From the NCBI GenBank assembly GCA_002347035.1, contig DEAM01000019.1:62001-126000 (forward strand): a stretch of DNA of 64,000 nucleotides. Direction: 5' to 3'. Source of the stretch: Gemmatimonadales bacterium UBA2982. GTDB lineage: Bacteria; Gemmatimonadota; Gemmatimonadetes; Longimicrobiales; Gaopeijiaceae. The notes under the pieces are model-generated. The model did not search any database. It saw nothing but the letters and a program-made list of their open reading frames with translations, and was not told the DNA's origin. This document shows, piece by piece, positions 53,077-61,899 of the stretch. How positions within the stretch are numbered: position 1 is the stretch's first letter; every line of letters starts with the position of its first letter. The position numbers and the translations under genes are program-made.

Positions 53077-54013
53077 TTCAGCACCTGTTCTTGAATCTGA
53101 ACTTGACCTAAAGCTCCTGCACAGAGGTAAGGTCAGAGATGTCTACGAAGTCGACTCAGAAACGCTATTGATGGTTGCGTCCGATAGGGTTAGCGCGTTT
53201 GACGTCGTGCTCCCACAACCCATCCCCTTCAAGGGGGAAGTGCTAACGCTCGTGACTGCCTGGTGGCTCGAGCAACTAGGTGGCCATCTCGACCACCATC
53301 TCTTGGCGGTTGATCCTGATATTATCGCAGAGCGCCAACCGAAGTTGAGTGCGTCACGAGATCTCTGGAAGCGACGCTCAATGCTCGTGAGGAAGACAGA
53401 TCCCGTATTGGTTGAGTGCGTCGTTCGTGGGTACATCACGGGCTCAGCGTGGAAAGAGTACGAACTGAGTGGAACTCTCGCGGGAGAGCCGTTAGCTACA
53501 GGCTTGAAAGAGAGCCAACAGCTAGATCCTCCAATCTTCTCTCCAGCCACAAAAGCTCAGGAAGGACACGACGAGAACATTACCTATGATGAAGTTGTAG
53601 AACTGCTTGGCCTGGAGCTCGCGCAACAGTTGCGAGACCTCTCTCAACGCCTCTACGCCTACGGGCGTGATGTGGCTAACCACCGGAACATCATTCTAGC
53701 AGATACCAAGTTTGAGTTTGGATTTGCTTCTACGGGTGAGTTGCTTCTGATCGACGAAGTACTCACTCCGGACTCATCTCGCTTTTGGCCTAAAGAGACT
53801 TATGCGACTGGTCGAGGACAGCCATCTTTAGACAAGCAACCTATTCGAGACTGGTTAAACGAATTAGAGGGCTGGGACAAGAATCCCCCAGCTCCAGACC
53901 TTCCCCAAGAGGTCATAGAAGCAGCCTCAAACCGCTATCAAGATGTCTTCCAAAGGCTAACCGGTGTCCCACTAGAGTCGTACAAGCCCCCTCACTTTGG
54001 AGCTGAAGGGTGA
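53069..54013 (+). CDS. purC: SAICAR synthase
   Basis: 314 residues, the longer yeast-like class rather than the about 240-residue bacterial class. HRGKVRDVYEVDSETLLMVASDRVSAFD is the nucleotide-binding N-terminus, ECVVRGYITGSAWKEY follows, and LADTKFEFG carries the catalytic Asp region. It couples aspartate to CAIR. It overlaps purB and psd at its ends. Confidence 0.96.
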   Translation: MSNSAPVLESELDLKLLHRGKVRDVYEVDSETLLMVASDRVSAFDVVLPQPIPFKGEVLTLVTAWWLEQLGGHLDHHLLAVDPDIIAERQPKLSASRDLWKRRSMLVRKTDPVLVECVVRGYITGSAWKEYELSGTLAGEPLATGLKESQQLDPPIFSPATKAQEGHDENITYDEVVELLGLELAQQLRDLSQRLYAYGRDVANHRNIILADTKFEFGFASTGELLLIDEVLTPDSSRFWPKETYATGRGQPSLDKQPIRDWLNELEGWDKNPPAPDLPQEVIEAASNRYQDVFQRLTGVPLESYKPPHFGAEG

Positions 54014-54672
54014 AGTTTGCTCCGGAAGGCAATCCCTTCATTGTTGCTGCTTTACTGTTAGCCATTGGAGGATGGTTCGCGGCTGCTCAATTTGGTGGCT
54101 GGGTTATGACTGCACTCGCGGTCACACTGTCGAGTTTGACACTGTTCATTCTTTGGTTTTTTAGGGACCCCACTAGAAAGCTCCCGAGCGATGGCACTGC
54201 AGTCGTTGCACCCGGTGAGGGCAGGGTAATCGACATCTGTGAGATAGAGGAACCAAATTTCCTACAAACTACTGCTAGGCGCATCTCGATCTTCTTAAAC
54301 GTGTTCGACGTTCATGTTCAGCGTTCTCCGGTCGATGGCGTCATTGAGCACCGTGAATACAGGCCTGGGACTTATCAGGCCGCTTGGCTCGACAAGGCTT
54401 CAGAACACAATGAACAAGCCTCAGTGGGAATCACCACACCTTACGGAAAGATTCTAGTTCGCCAAATCGCTGGCCTCATAGCAAGGCGAATTGTGACGGA
54501 TGCATTTGAGGGTGATGAAATTAAGCGAGGTGAGAGAATCGGACTGATTCGTTTCGGGTCTCGGGTTGAGTTGTTCGTTCCTCTGCATTGGGAGGTCACG
54601 TGTGCGGTAGGTGACAGGACTCGTGTTGGAGCAACTACTTTGGCACGACTCCCAGTGAGACTAGAACCTTGA
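54010..54672 (+). CDS. psd: phosphatidylserine decarboxylase proenzyme, short type
   Basis: 220 residues, GTG start at 54010 (overlap with purC). Two N-terminal membrane helices (about 10-48) are followed by the decarboxylase core. The self-cleavage site producing the pyruvoyl group is Gly183-Ser184 in RFGSRVELFVP. FLNVFDVHVQRSPVDG is the family signature. It makes phosphatidylethanolamine from phosphatidylserine, and the next gene makes the substrate. Confidence 0.94.
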   Translation: MKFAPEGNPFIVAALLLAIGGWFAAAQFGGWVMTALAVTLSSLTLFILWFFRDPTRKLPSDGTAVVAPGEGRVIDICEIEEPNFLQTTARRISIFLNVFDVHVQRSPVDGVIEHREYRPGTYQAAWLDKASEHNEQASVGITTPYGKILVRQIAGLIARRIVTDAFEGDEIKRGERIGLIRFGSRVELFVPLHWEVTCAVGDRTRVGATTLARLPVRLEP

Positions 54673-55547
54673 GGACCCCTCGCCCACCGAGTCGCCAAAC
54701 CCTCCAACGCGGGATCGTGATACTCCCGTCTGCATTTACTCTAGGAAATCTATTCTTTGGCCTTTATGCAATGGTAGCGGCCTCTAGGGGTGACTTTATA
54801 TGGGCAGGCTGGTTCATTGTATTTGCGGGCACCTTGGATATGCTCGACGGAAGTGTGGCCCGATTCACCAGAACCGGCTCACGTTTTGGCGCAGAACTTG
54901 ACTCCCTGGTTGACGCAATCTCATTCGGGGTCGCGCCGGGTTTCATCATGTATCAGCTCTTCTTTTCGGACACACCGTGGAGCTGGATCCTCTCATTCGT
55001 CTATGTGACCGCTGTAGTAGTGCGCCTTGCGCGCTTTAACATCGAGGAGGGAGGCGAACCCAAACGACACTTCCATGGACTACCTTCCCCGGCGGCGGGG
55101 ATAACTCTAGCGAGTTTTTACCCATGGAGTCAGACATCGTTATTCGAAGTCTATTTGAGTGACCTGCCGTGGCAGCAGATCATGGGAGTCGCACTCGTCC
55201 TGCTAGGTGTCCTCATGGTAAGCCATGTGCCTTATGCGAAATTTCCAAAGATTGGCTTGTACACCGGGAAGGGCATTGCAAATACGGTCCTGGTATTAGC
55301 CGGGCTTTTCGCAGCATTCACCGTACCCCGCTACTACTTCTTCTCTTTCTGCCTACTCTATATAACGTGGGGACTTATGAAGTCTGTACTCCTCGGACTC
55401 CTTGATCGACTGCCGGGTGGGGACCCTCTCATGGAAGAGGAGGAAAGCGGGCTTGAAGTCCGTTCACTCGATTATGTTGATCTTAACGCACACAACCCTG
55501 ACAGGCCGCAGATTAAGGTCCATGAAACCATGGAGGACCAAGCTTGA
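54669..55547 (+). CDS. pssA: CDP-diacylglycerol-serine O-phosphatidyltransferase
   Basis: 292 residues with about 7 transmembrane helices. The CDP-alcohol phosphotransferase motif DGSVARFTRTGSRFGAELDSLVD has all the Asp residues (D-G-x2-A-R-x8-G-x3-D-x3-D). It forms phosphatidylserine at the inner membrane. The start overlaps psd (ATGA) and its stop overlaps purS, so phospholipid genes are embedded in the purine operon. Confidence 0.94.
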   Translation: MRTPRPPSRQTLQRGIVILPSAFTLGNLFFGLYAMVAASRGDFIWAGWFIVFAGTLDMLDGSVARFTRTGSRFGAELDSLVDAISFGVAPGFIMYQLFFSDTPWSWILSFVYVTAVVVRLARFNIEEGGEPKRHFHGLPSPAAGITLASFYPWSQTSLFEVYLSDLPWQQIMGVALVLLGVLMVSHVPYAKFPKIGLYTGKGIANTVLVLAGLFAAFTVPRYYFFSFCLLYITWGLMKSVLLGLLDRLPGGDPLMEEEESGLEVRSLDYVDLNAHNPDRPQIKVHETMEDQA

Positions 55548-55816
55548 GCCAGTTCCAGTTGGAGATTCGGGTCAAGCCTCGACCAGGGTTGCTCGACCCT
55601 CAAGGAAAAGCTATCCACAATGCCCTCCATTCACTGGGTTGGGATAGCATTGAGGATGTCCGGGTCGGCAAAGTTATCTACCTAGAACTTGAGGCCGACT
55701 CTAGAGAAATCGCGGTCGACAGAGTCCACGCTATGTGCCGAAAGTTACTGTCAAATCCGGTGACTGAGGATTTTGAAGTTTCAGTCTCAGAAGAAGTAGA
55801 GGCTGAACCGTTATGA
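55544..55816 (+). CDS. purS: phosphoribosylformylglycinamidine synthase subunit PurS
   Basis: 90 residues, the normal size. VKPRPGLLDPQGKAIHNALHSLG and CRKLLSNPVTEDFEVSV match PurS. It mediates contact between the glutaminase PurQ and the small-type synthetase PurL. The TTG start at 55544 overlaps pssA by 4 bp, and its stop overlaps purQ (ATGA). Confidence 0.94.
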   Translation: MSQFQLEIRVKPRPGLLDPQGKAIHNALHSLGWDSIEDVRVGKVIYLELEADSREIAVDRVHAMCRKLLSNPVTEDFEVSVSEEVEAEPL

Positions 55817-56511
55817 GAGCAGCGGTTGTGACTTTTCCTGGATCAAACTGTGACTACGATCTTTACAAGGCCATTCAACAAGTCGGTGGCGAAGCCAGTT
55901 TCGTTTGGCACAGAGAACGAGGCTTGGAAAGTTACGATGCCGTGCTCCTTCCTGGTGGGTTCTCCTATGGTGACTACTTGAGGGCCGGTGCAATCGCCAG
56001 AATGAGTCCGATCATGGAGGATGTGGTTGAGTTCGCCAATAACGGAGGGGCCGTCCTCGGGATCTGTAATGGCTTTCAGATCCTGTGCGAAGCTGGACTT
56101 CTACCTGGCGCTCTGGTTCGGAATGCGTCGCTATCCTTTCAGAGCAAAGATGTGAGACTCCGAGTTGAACGAACCGACACCCTTTTCACGACAGGTTATA
56201 CTCTCGGACAGACTCTCAGGGTACCTATAGCACACGGGGAGGGAAACTACGAGGCGGACCAAAGGACACTCGAGCAACTCGAAACTGAAGGTCGAGTCGT
56301 ATTTCGTTATGTGGACCAAGCTGGCGAGACGACTGAAGACGCTAACCCGAATGGATCTTGGCACAATATCGCAGGCATCACAAACGCTACAGGAAATGTA
56401 CTGGGAATGATGCCGCACCCTGAGCGATCTATGGAACAGCTACTAGGCTCTGTGGACGGTGTTGCACTTTTTACGTCGCTGGGTTCAAACCTCGCGATGC
56501 TCACCAACTAA
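55813..56511 (+). CDS. purQ: phosphoribosylformylglycinamidine synthase glutaminase subunit
   Basis: 232 residues, class I glutamine amidotransferase. The catalytic Cys lies in GICNGFQILC, the His/Glu pair in MPHPERSME; GSNCDYDLYKA is the usual N-terminus. It delivers ammonia to PurL. It is tightly packed after purS and 34 bp before purL. Confidence 0.96.
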   Translation: MRAAVVTFPGSNCDYDLYKAIQQVGGEASFVWHRERGLESYDAVLLPGGFSYGDYLRAGAIARMSPIMEDVVEFANNGGAVLGICNGFQILCEAGLLPGALVRNASLSFQSKDVRLRVERTDTLFTTGYTLGQTLRVPIAHGEGNYEADQRTLEQLETEGRVVFRYVDQAGETTEDANPNGSWHNIAGITNATGNVLGMMPHPERSMEQLLGSVDGVALFTSLGSNLAMLTN

Positions 56512-56545
56512 TTCACCTCTAACCTACTGGACACTAACAAGAACC

Positions 56546-58843
56546 GTGAGCAAAGCTGACGGCGCAATCACAGAAGTCCCGGTCTCAGCCCGGGCGGGAG
56601 ACCCACCCATCACTCCCGAATTAGTCGCTGACCACGGGCTCTCTGAGGATGAGTACGAGCGGATCCAAAGGATTATGGGGCGTGAACCAACCTTTACAGA
56701 GCTGGGTGTCTTCAGCGCTATGTGGTCTGAGCACTGTGGGTACAAGAACTCGAAGCGCCTCCTCAAGCTTCTGCCGATATCTGCCCCGTGGGTCATTCAA
56801 GGGCCTGGCGAAAATGCTGGGGTAATCGACGTAGGAGATGGGTACGCACTTGCATTTAAGATCGAGTCGCACAACCACCCTTCGGCGGTAGAGCCTTATC
56901 AAGGTGCTGCAACCGGAGTAGGCGGCATTCTCAGAGACATTTTTACTATGGGTGCTCGACCGGTTGCAGTTTTGGACTCACTTCGTTTTGGTGACCTCAC
57001 GAGCGGCCGGGTACGATATCTATTTGACGGTGTCGTTCGCGGTATCGGTGATTACGGAAACTGCGTGGGAATTCCAAACATTGGAGGAGAGGTTGCCTTC
57101 GACCGGGGATACGAAGGCAACCCAATCGTAAACGCGATGTGCCTAGGGCTCATGAAAAAGGAAGAGCTGATCACCGCCTCTGCATCAGGTGTTGGAAACA
57201 CACTAATGGCAGTCGGGGCACGCACAGGTCGTGATGGGATTCATGGTGCAACATTTGCGAGCGAAGAACTCTCCGAAGATTCGGACGAGTCTAGCCGCCC
57301 ACAGGTACAGGTTGGAGACCCATTCACCGAGAAATTGCTATTAGAAGCAAGCCTAGAGTTGATCGCGAGTGGAGCAATTACTGGCATTCAAGATATGGGG
57401 GCCGCAGGGATCACATCTTCGGCTTCGGAGATGGCCGGTCGAGCAGGTAACGGTGTCGAGATGGAAATGAGTAGTGTCCCTGTGCGTGAGAAGGGCATGA
57501 CCCCCTATGAGATTCTGCTTTCTGAGTCCCAAGAACGGATGCTAGTCGTCGCTGAAAAGGGTCGAGAGAATGAGGTTCGGGAGATTCTCGAAAAATGGGA
57601 ATTGGAAGCAGCAGAAATCGGATGTGTGACGGACGACGGGCGCTTCCGGATTCTAGAGGACGGTCTGGCCGTTGCTAACATCCCTGCCCTACCCCTTACA
57701 GACGGCTGCCCTACTTATGAGCGGGAAGGATTGGAATCATCCGAAATTCAAAACCTTAGGAATACTGATCTAAGTGAGCATCTTATTCCTGAGGGTGACC
57801 TCACAAAAACGTTTCTAAAGCTGCTTGGTTCACCAAACGTCGCTTCAAAGCGTTGGATCTACCATCAGTACGATACGACAGTCCGCACAGCCACAGCAGT
57901 GCGCCCAGGGGGAGACTCGGGAGTCATCAGAATCAGGGGAACAACGCGTGCTATTGCAGCGACAACAGACTGCAATGGGAGGTTGGTCTACCTCGAGCCA
58001 AGGACAGGGGCAAAGATCGCCATGGCCGAAGCGGCCCGTAACCTAGTGTGTGTTGGTGCCGTTCCAACCGCAGTTACGAATAACCTTAACTTCGGCAACC
58101 CACTTAAGTCGCACATTTATTATCAACTTCGAGAGGCTGTACTCGGGATGGCTGAAGCATGTGATACGTTTGAAACCCCTGTAACTGGTGGCAATGTATC
58201 GCTATACAACGAAACTGACGGTCGAGCCATCTATCCGACACCAGTAATCGGAATGGTAGGGGTTATTGAAGATGTAGAAAAAATTACTCCACAAGCCTTT
58301 CAGAGAACCGGTGACATCATTGTCCTCTTGGGTACCAATACCAATGAAATTGGAGGTTCAGAGTACCTATACATCACGGCCAGCCTAGTAGCTGGCACTC
58401 CACCTGCTGTTAACCTTGATGCTGAGCGATCTCTCCAGCAAACAGTTCTGGAGATGAACTACGAGCTAAAGATCCGCTCAGCTCACGACTGTTCCGAGGG
58501 TGGGCTCGCCTGTGCTTTGGCTGAGGCAGTCTTGGGCGATGGGGATAACCCATTCGGTGCGAGTATCACCCTAGACGACCAGATACGTCCGGTCCCACTG
58601 CTATTTGGAGAGGGCCAAGGACGGATAATCGTGTCTTGTGATCCCTTGTCTTTGGAGGCCGTATTACGGATTGCAAAAAAACACGATGTCCCAGCTATAC
58701 AAATCGGGTATGTCACAGAAGCATCAGAGGGCTTCCAGATTACTACGCGAGAAGGAATGGTCTCAGCATCGTTATCCAAGCTATCCTCAACCTACTTTGA
58801 TACACTTTCCAGCTTAATGACCGTCACCACCGCGAGTTCTTAA
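56546..58843 (+). CDS. purL: phosphoribosylformylglycinamidine synthase subunit PurL (small type)
   Basis: 765 residues from a GTG at 56546; the open frame extends upstream into purQ but without PurL sequence. It has SEHCGYKNSK, ESHNHPSAVEPYQGAATGVGG and GAAGITSSASEMA. The short length with separate PurS and PurQ shows the three-protein synthase. There is no clear ribosome site. purF begins 1 bp after its stop. Confidence 0.95.
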   Translation: MSKADGAITEVPVSARAGDPPITPELVADHGLSEDEYERIQRIMGREPTFTELGVFSAMWSEHCGYKNSKRLLKLLPISAPWVIQGPGENAGVIDVGDGYALAFKIESHNHPSAVEPYQGAATGVGGILRDIFTMGARPVAVLDSLRFGDLTSGRVRYLFDGVVRGIGDYGNCVGIPNIGGEVAFDRGYEGNPIVNAMCLGLMKKEELITASASGVGNTLMAVGARTGRDGIHGATFASEELSEDSDESSRPQVQVGDPFTEKLLLEASLELIASGAITGIQDMGAAGITSSASEMAGRAGNGVEMEMSSVPVREKGMTPYEILLSESQERMLVVAEKGRENEVREILEKWELEAAEIGCVTDDGRFRILEDGLAVANIPALPLTDGCPTYEREGLESSEIQNLRNTDLSEHLIPEGDLTKTFLKLLGSPNVASKRWIYHQYDTTVRTATAVRPGGDSGVIRIRGTTRAIAATTDCNGRLVYLEPRTGAKIAMAEAARNLVCVGAVPTAVTNNLNFGNPLKSHIYYQLREAVLGMAEACDTFETPVTGGNVSLYNETDGRAIYPTPVIGMVGVIEDVEKITPQAFQRTGDIIVLLGTNTNEIGGSEYLYITASLVAGTPPAVNLDAERSLQQTVLEMNYELKIRSAHDCSEGGLACALAEAVLGDGDNPFGASITLDDQIRPVPLLFGEGQGRIIVSCDPLSLEAVLRIAKKHDVPAIQIGYVTEASEGFQITTREGMVSASLSKLSSTYFDTLSSLMTVTTASS

Positions 58844-58844
58844 C

Positions 58845-60236
58845 ATGTGTGGCATCGTGGGGGTCAGCGGGGTCGAGGATGCCGCTCAGCAGGCCTACCT
58901 AGCTATGTATGCACTGCAACACCGTGGCCAAGAGGCTGCTGGAATCGTTGCCTTTGAGAATGGGGCGATCTCATCTCACAAGGGCCGCGGACTCGTCTCA
59001 GAGGTCTTTGATACAGATGCACTCGAGCAGCTTAAAGGAGATACAGCAGTAGGTCATGTGCGCTACTCAACAGCTGGTGGAAATGACGTAGCCAACGTCC
59101 AACCCCTGACTGTAAAGTATGCTAGTGGAGACCTCGCACTGGCTCATAACGGTAATCTGACTAACCACCGAGACCTCCGAGAACGGTTGGTTGAAGAAGG
59201 AGCGATAGTTAGATCTTCTGCAGACTCTGAGACTTTGGTGCACCTTATAGCCAAATCCCGCCACGATACGGTCGAGACACAGATCGACGATGCACTCTCG
59301 CACCTGGAAGGAGCATTCTCAGTAATCCTTTCAGTTGGCTCAACGATCTACGCGGCCCGAGATCCGCGCGGTTTCCGACCTCTCGTCCTGGGTCGAAAGG
59401 ACCAGGGCCACATCGTGGTCAGCGAAACATGTGCCCTGGATATCATGGGCGCCGACTACGTTCGGGATCTTGAACCTGGCGAGGTGATCCGAATACACCG
59501 GGGAACAGTTGAGGTGCTTCGCTCCCTCAAGCCAGCCAACCGCCCTGCACCATGCATCTTTGAGTTAGTCTACTTTGCTCGCCCGGATTCGAGTATCTGG
59601 GGTGAAAGTGTCGATCGAGCGCGCCGAAAATTTGGAAGGCAGCTTGCTAGAGAGCACCCAATTGAAGCTGATGCCGTAATCTCCGTGCCAGATAGCGCGA
59701 ACTCTGCGGCACTCGGGTTCTCGGAAGAAAGTGGTATTCCCTATGAACTTGGCCTTCTACGTAATCACTATGTTGGCCGAACATTTATTCAACCTCAGCA
59801 GTCAGATCGCGACTTTGGTGCCCGTATGAAGTACAACCCCGTCCGAGAAGTCATCGACGGGCAGAGGGTTGTTGTCGTCGATGATTCATTAGTGCGTGGC
59901 ACAACATCAAGAAGCCTGGTTCGAATGCTCCGTCAGGTCGGCGCCTCAGAAGTCCACTTCCGGATTGGCAGTCCTCCTGTCCGCTGGCCCTGCTTCTATG
60001 GAATTGATATGCCGACTCGCCGCGAACTCCTTGGCTCTGAGCTAAACATCCTCGAGATCGCGGCCAAGCTCGGAGTCGACTCTCTTGGATACCTATCACT
60101 AGAGGGAATGGTCGAGGCCGTAGCTGATGCCGGACCATACTGCACGGCTTGCTTCTCAGGAGAATACCCCGCTCCTCTTCTGGATGTGGAGAAGGGACTT
60201 GCTTCCCGTGAAGGGCTGCTGCAGCAGCAGAACTGA
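58845..60236 (+). CDS. purF: amidophosphoribosyltransferase
   Basis: 463 residues. It begins MCGIVG, so the nucleophile Cys2 is exposed by Met removal and no propeptide is present. The PRPP loop VVVVDDSLVRGTTSR is intact. C-terminal CFSGEYP and other Cys residues (including CTACF) suggest the Fe-S cluster type seen in Bacillus PurF. It carries out the first committed step of purine synthesis and ends the block. Confidence 0.96.
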   Translation: MCGIVGVSGVEDAAQQAYLAMYALQHRGQEAAGIVAFENGAISSHKGRGLVSEVFDTDALEQLKGDTAVGHVRYSTAGGNDVANVQPLTVKYASGDLALAHNGNLTNHRDLRERLVEEGAIVRSSADSETLVHLIAKSRHDTVETQIDDALSHLEGAFSVILSVGSTIYAARDPRGFRPLVLGRKDQGHIVVSETCALDIMGADYVRDLEPGEVIRIHRGTVEVLRSLKPANRPAPCIFELVYFARPDSSIWGESVDRARRKFGRQLAREHPIEADAVISVPDSANSAALGFSEESGIPYELGLLRNHYVGRTFIQPQQSDRDFGARMKYNPVREVIDGQRVVVVDDSLVRGTTSRSLVRMLRQVGASEVHFRIGSPPVRWPCFYGIDMPTRRELLGSELNILEIAAKLGVDSLGYLSLEGMVEAVADAGPYCTACFSGEYPAPLLDVEKGLASREGLLQQQN

Positions 60237-60299
60237 GGGCGATCAAGGGGCTCTGATCCCAACCTCCATCATCCGAACCGTTCCTGGAGCTAAAACTCT

Positions 60300-61304
60300 C
60301 TAGAAAAAAGAGTCGGCGAGGTCAACGAACTGTCGAGAACCCATGTAAAGAGGCGTCCTTTGATGTAAGGTCTGGGGCTCAATCTCCAAGACGGTTCGAC
60401 AGCCATCAGTTGCACGCCCTCCGGCTTGCTCTACGATCATCGCCATGGGGGCCGCCTCATAGAGGAGGCGAAGCTTCCCCTGAGGACTCTTATTGTCGGC
60501 CGGATACATGAACAGGCCTCCCTGTAACAATGTCCGGTGGATATCTGCCACAAAAGAGCCGATATACCGTGAGCTGAACCCTGCATCGTTCTTAAGGTGT
60601 GTGACCAACTGCTGCTGTTGAGGATCCCAACGATTGAAATAGGCCTCGTTCACAGAGTACACCTTCTGCGGCTGCTCTGGGAAACGCATCTGCGGGTGGC
60701 TAAGCAGGAATTCCCCAATCGCGGGGTCCAGCGTGAAGCCATGCACTCCCGCTCCACTCGTGTACACGAGCATAGTTGATGAGCCGTAAAGCACGTAACC
60801 AGCTGCAACCTGTCGTGATCCGGGTTGCAAGCAGTCATCAAGGGTGCCTCGGTCATCCTTTGATCGCTTCCGGTGGATACTGAAAATCGTCCCAATCGAC
60901 ACGTTTACATCAATATTCGACGAGCCATCCAATGGGTCGAAGATTACGACGTAATCCCCGGCGGGAAACTTCTCAGGAATTGAAATGAGGCCTTCCGATT
61001 CCTCTGAGGCCATACAGGCAACCAGACCTGTATGATCCAAAGCTTTTCTGATCACGTGGTCCGCAAAAACATCTAGCTTCTGGACCTGCTCTCCATGCAC
61101 ATTCTCATCACCCGAGGACCCTAGAATGTCTGCTAGACCAGCCTTGTTCACCTCTCGACCAATAACCTTTGCAGCCACTGCAATATCTTGCAGTAAATCA
61201 GTAAATGCCCCAGTCGCTTCCGGGTGCAAGCGCTGCTCGTCCACTAAGAAACGAGAGATAGTAACAACGTGGCTATCAGGCATGACCTCAAACATCTGAG
61301 TCAT
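60300..61304 (-). CDS. fbp: fructose-1,6-bisphosphatase class I
   Basis: 334 residues. DPLDGSSNIDVNVSIGTIFSIHR is the metal and substrate motif; YVLYGSSTMLVYT and LLYEAAPMAMIVEQAGG also match class I enzymes. It hydrolyses FBP to F6P in gluconeogenesis. Three close Met codons make the exact start uncertain; the first is used. It converges with purF. Confidence 0.96.
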   Translation of the reverse strand: MTQMFEVMPDSHVVTISRFLVDEQRLHPEATGAFTDLLQDIAVAAKVIGREVNKAGLADILGSSGDENVHGEQVQKLDVFADHVIRKALDHTGLVACMASEESEGLISIPEKFPAGDYVVIFDPLDGSSNIDVNVSIGTIFSIHRKRSKDDRGTLDDCLQPGSRQVAAGYVLYGSSTMLVYTSGAGVHGFTLDPAIGEFLLSHPQMRFPEQPQKVYSVNEAYFNRWDPQQQQLVTHLKNDAGFSSRYIGSFVADIHRTLLQGGLFMYPADNKSPQGKLRLLYEAAPMAMIVEQAGGRATDGCRTVLEIEPQTLHQRTPLYMGSRQFVDLADSFF

Positions 61305-61405
61305 GACAAGGACGTCAACGCCCCACGCTAAACTAGTGGCTCACATTAGGCCGCATAATTCTTGAAATCTTCTTTTCTTTGTTTGTCTATAATACAGATT
61401 CTTAA

Positions 61406-61454
61406 AGCTAAACTTTCACCTTTAGCTCAGAAGGACATGACCCCGTAAGTCCTT
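61406..61454. repeat. two adjacent hairpins between lapA-like gene and fbp
   Basis: AGCTAAA/TTTAGCT (61406-61412 with 61421-61427, 8-nt loop) and AAGGAC/GTCCTT (61431-61436 with 61449-61454, 12-nt loop) are perfect stems in the 286-bp gap. They may end or regulate minus-strand transcription toward fbp. T tracts are weak. Otherwise I see nothing in this gap except a TATAAT at 61388. Confidence 0.4.
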
Positions 61455-61590
61455 TAGCAGCTTTTATGTACAAGGATACCTTCTTCCAAACTCTCTAAGT
61501 TCTCCTAGGGATCAAGAAGGGATTCTCCAAACGGATCTAGCACTCCCACGCTGCAGGATAAATCATTCCGTTGAGCATTATCAATCAGCA

Positions 61591-61899
61591 CTATTCTTCG
61601 CCCTCAACAAACATATCCTGCTGATCGCGGTCCACGAAGCGATTACGCTCTTCTAGGTCTTCAGCTTCGAGCCTTGCACGAAGAATATCCCGAACCTTGA
61701 GATCCGAATGGATGCCGGCGATAAGCATTACGAGCATTCCTGCAAGCAAACTAACAAATGCGATGACGGTCAGAGAGACCCCGTAAAAGGCTACAAACCC
61801 TAGATTGAGTGTCACTCGTTGCCCCCCATTTAAGGAAGCGAATACCATTGCCAGTGCGATCGGCAACAGTATGGCTACCCATTTCAAGAGACGGCTCAC
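61591..61899 (-). CDS. LapA-domain small membrane protein
   Basis: 102 residues. Two transmembrane helices (about 6-24 and 37-62) with FASLNGGQRVTLNLGF between them fit the LapA (DUF1049) domain, and a charged coiled C-terminus (about 65-102) follows. In Enterobacteria LapA regulates LPS synthesis with LapB, which is not seen here. The start overlaps the miaB stop by 4 bp, so it is co-transcribed with miaB. Confidence 0.75.
   Translation of the reverse strand: MSRLLKWVAILLPIALAMVFASLNGGQRVTLNLGFVAFYGVSLTVIAFVSLLAGMLVMLIAGIHSDLKVRDILRARLEAEDLEERNRFVDRDQQDMFVEGEE

Noticed and set aside
57414..57424. TTCGG repeat inside purL as another LexA site
   Set aside because: The two TTCGG copies are 6 bp apart rather than 11 and lie deep in a coding region.
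61388..61393. Perfect TATAAT on the plus strand before the lapA-like gene region
   Set aside because: No plus-strand gene follows and the nearest TTGAAA is 20 bp away, beyond normal spacing.
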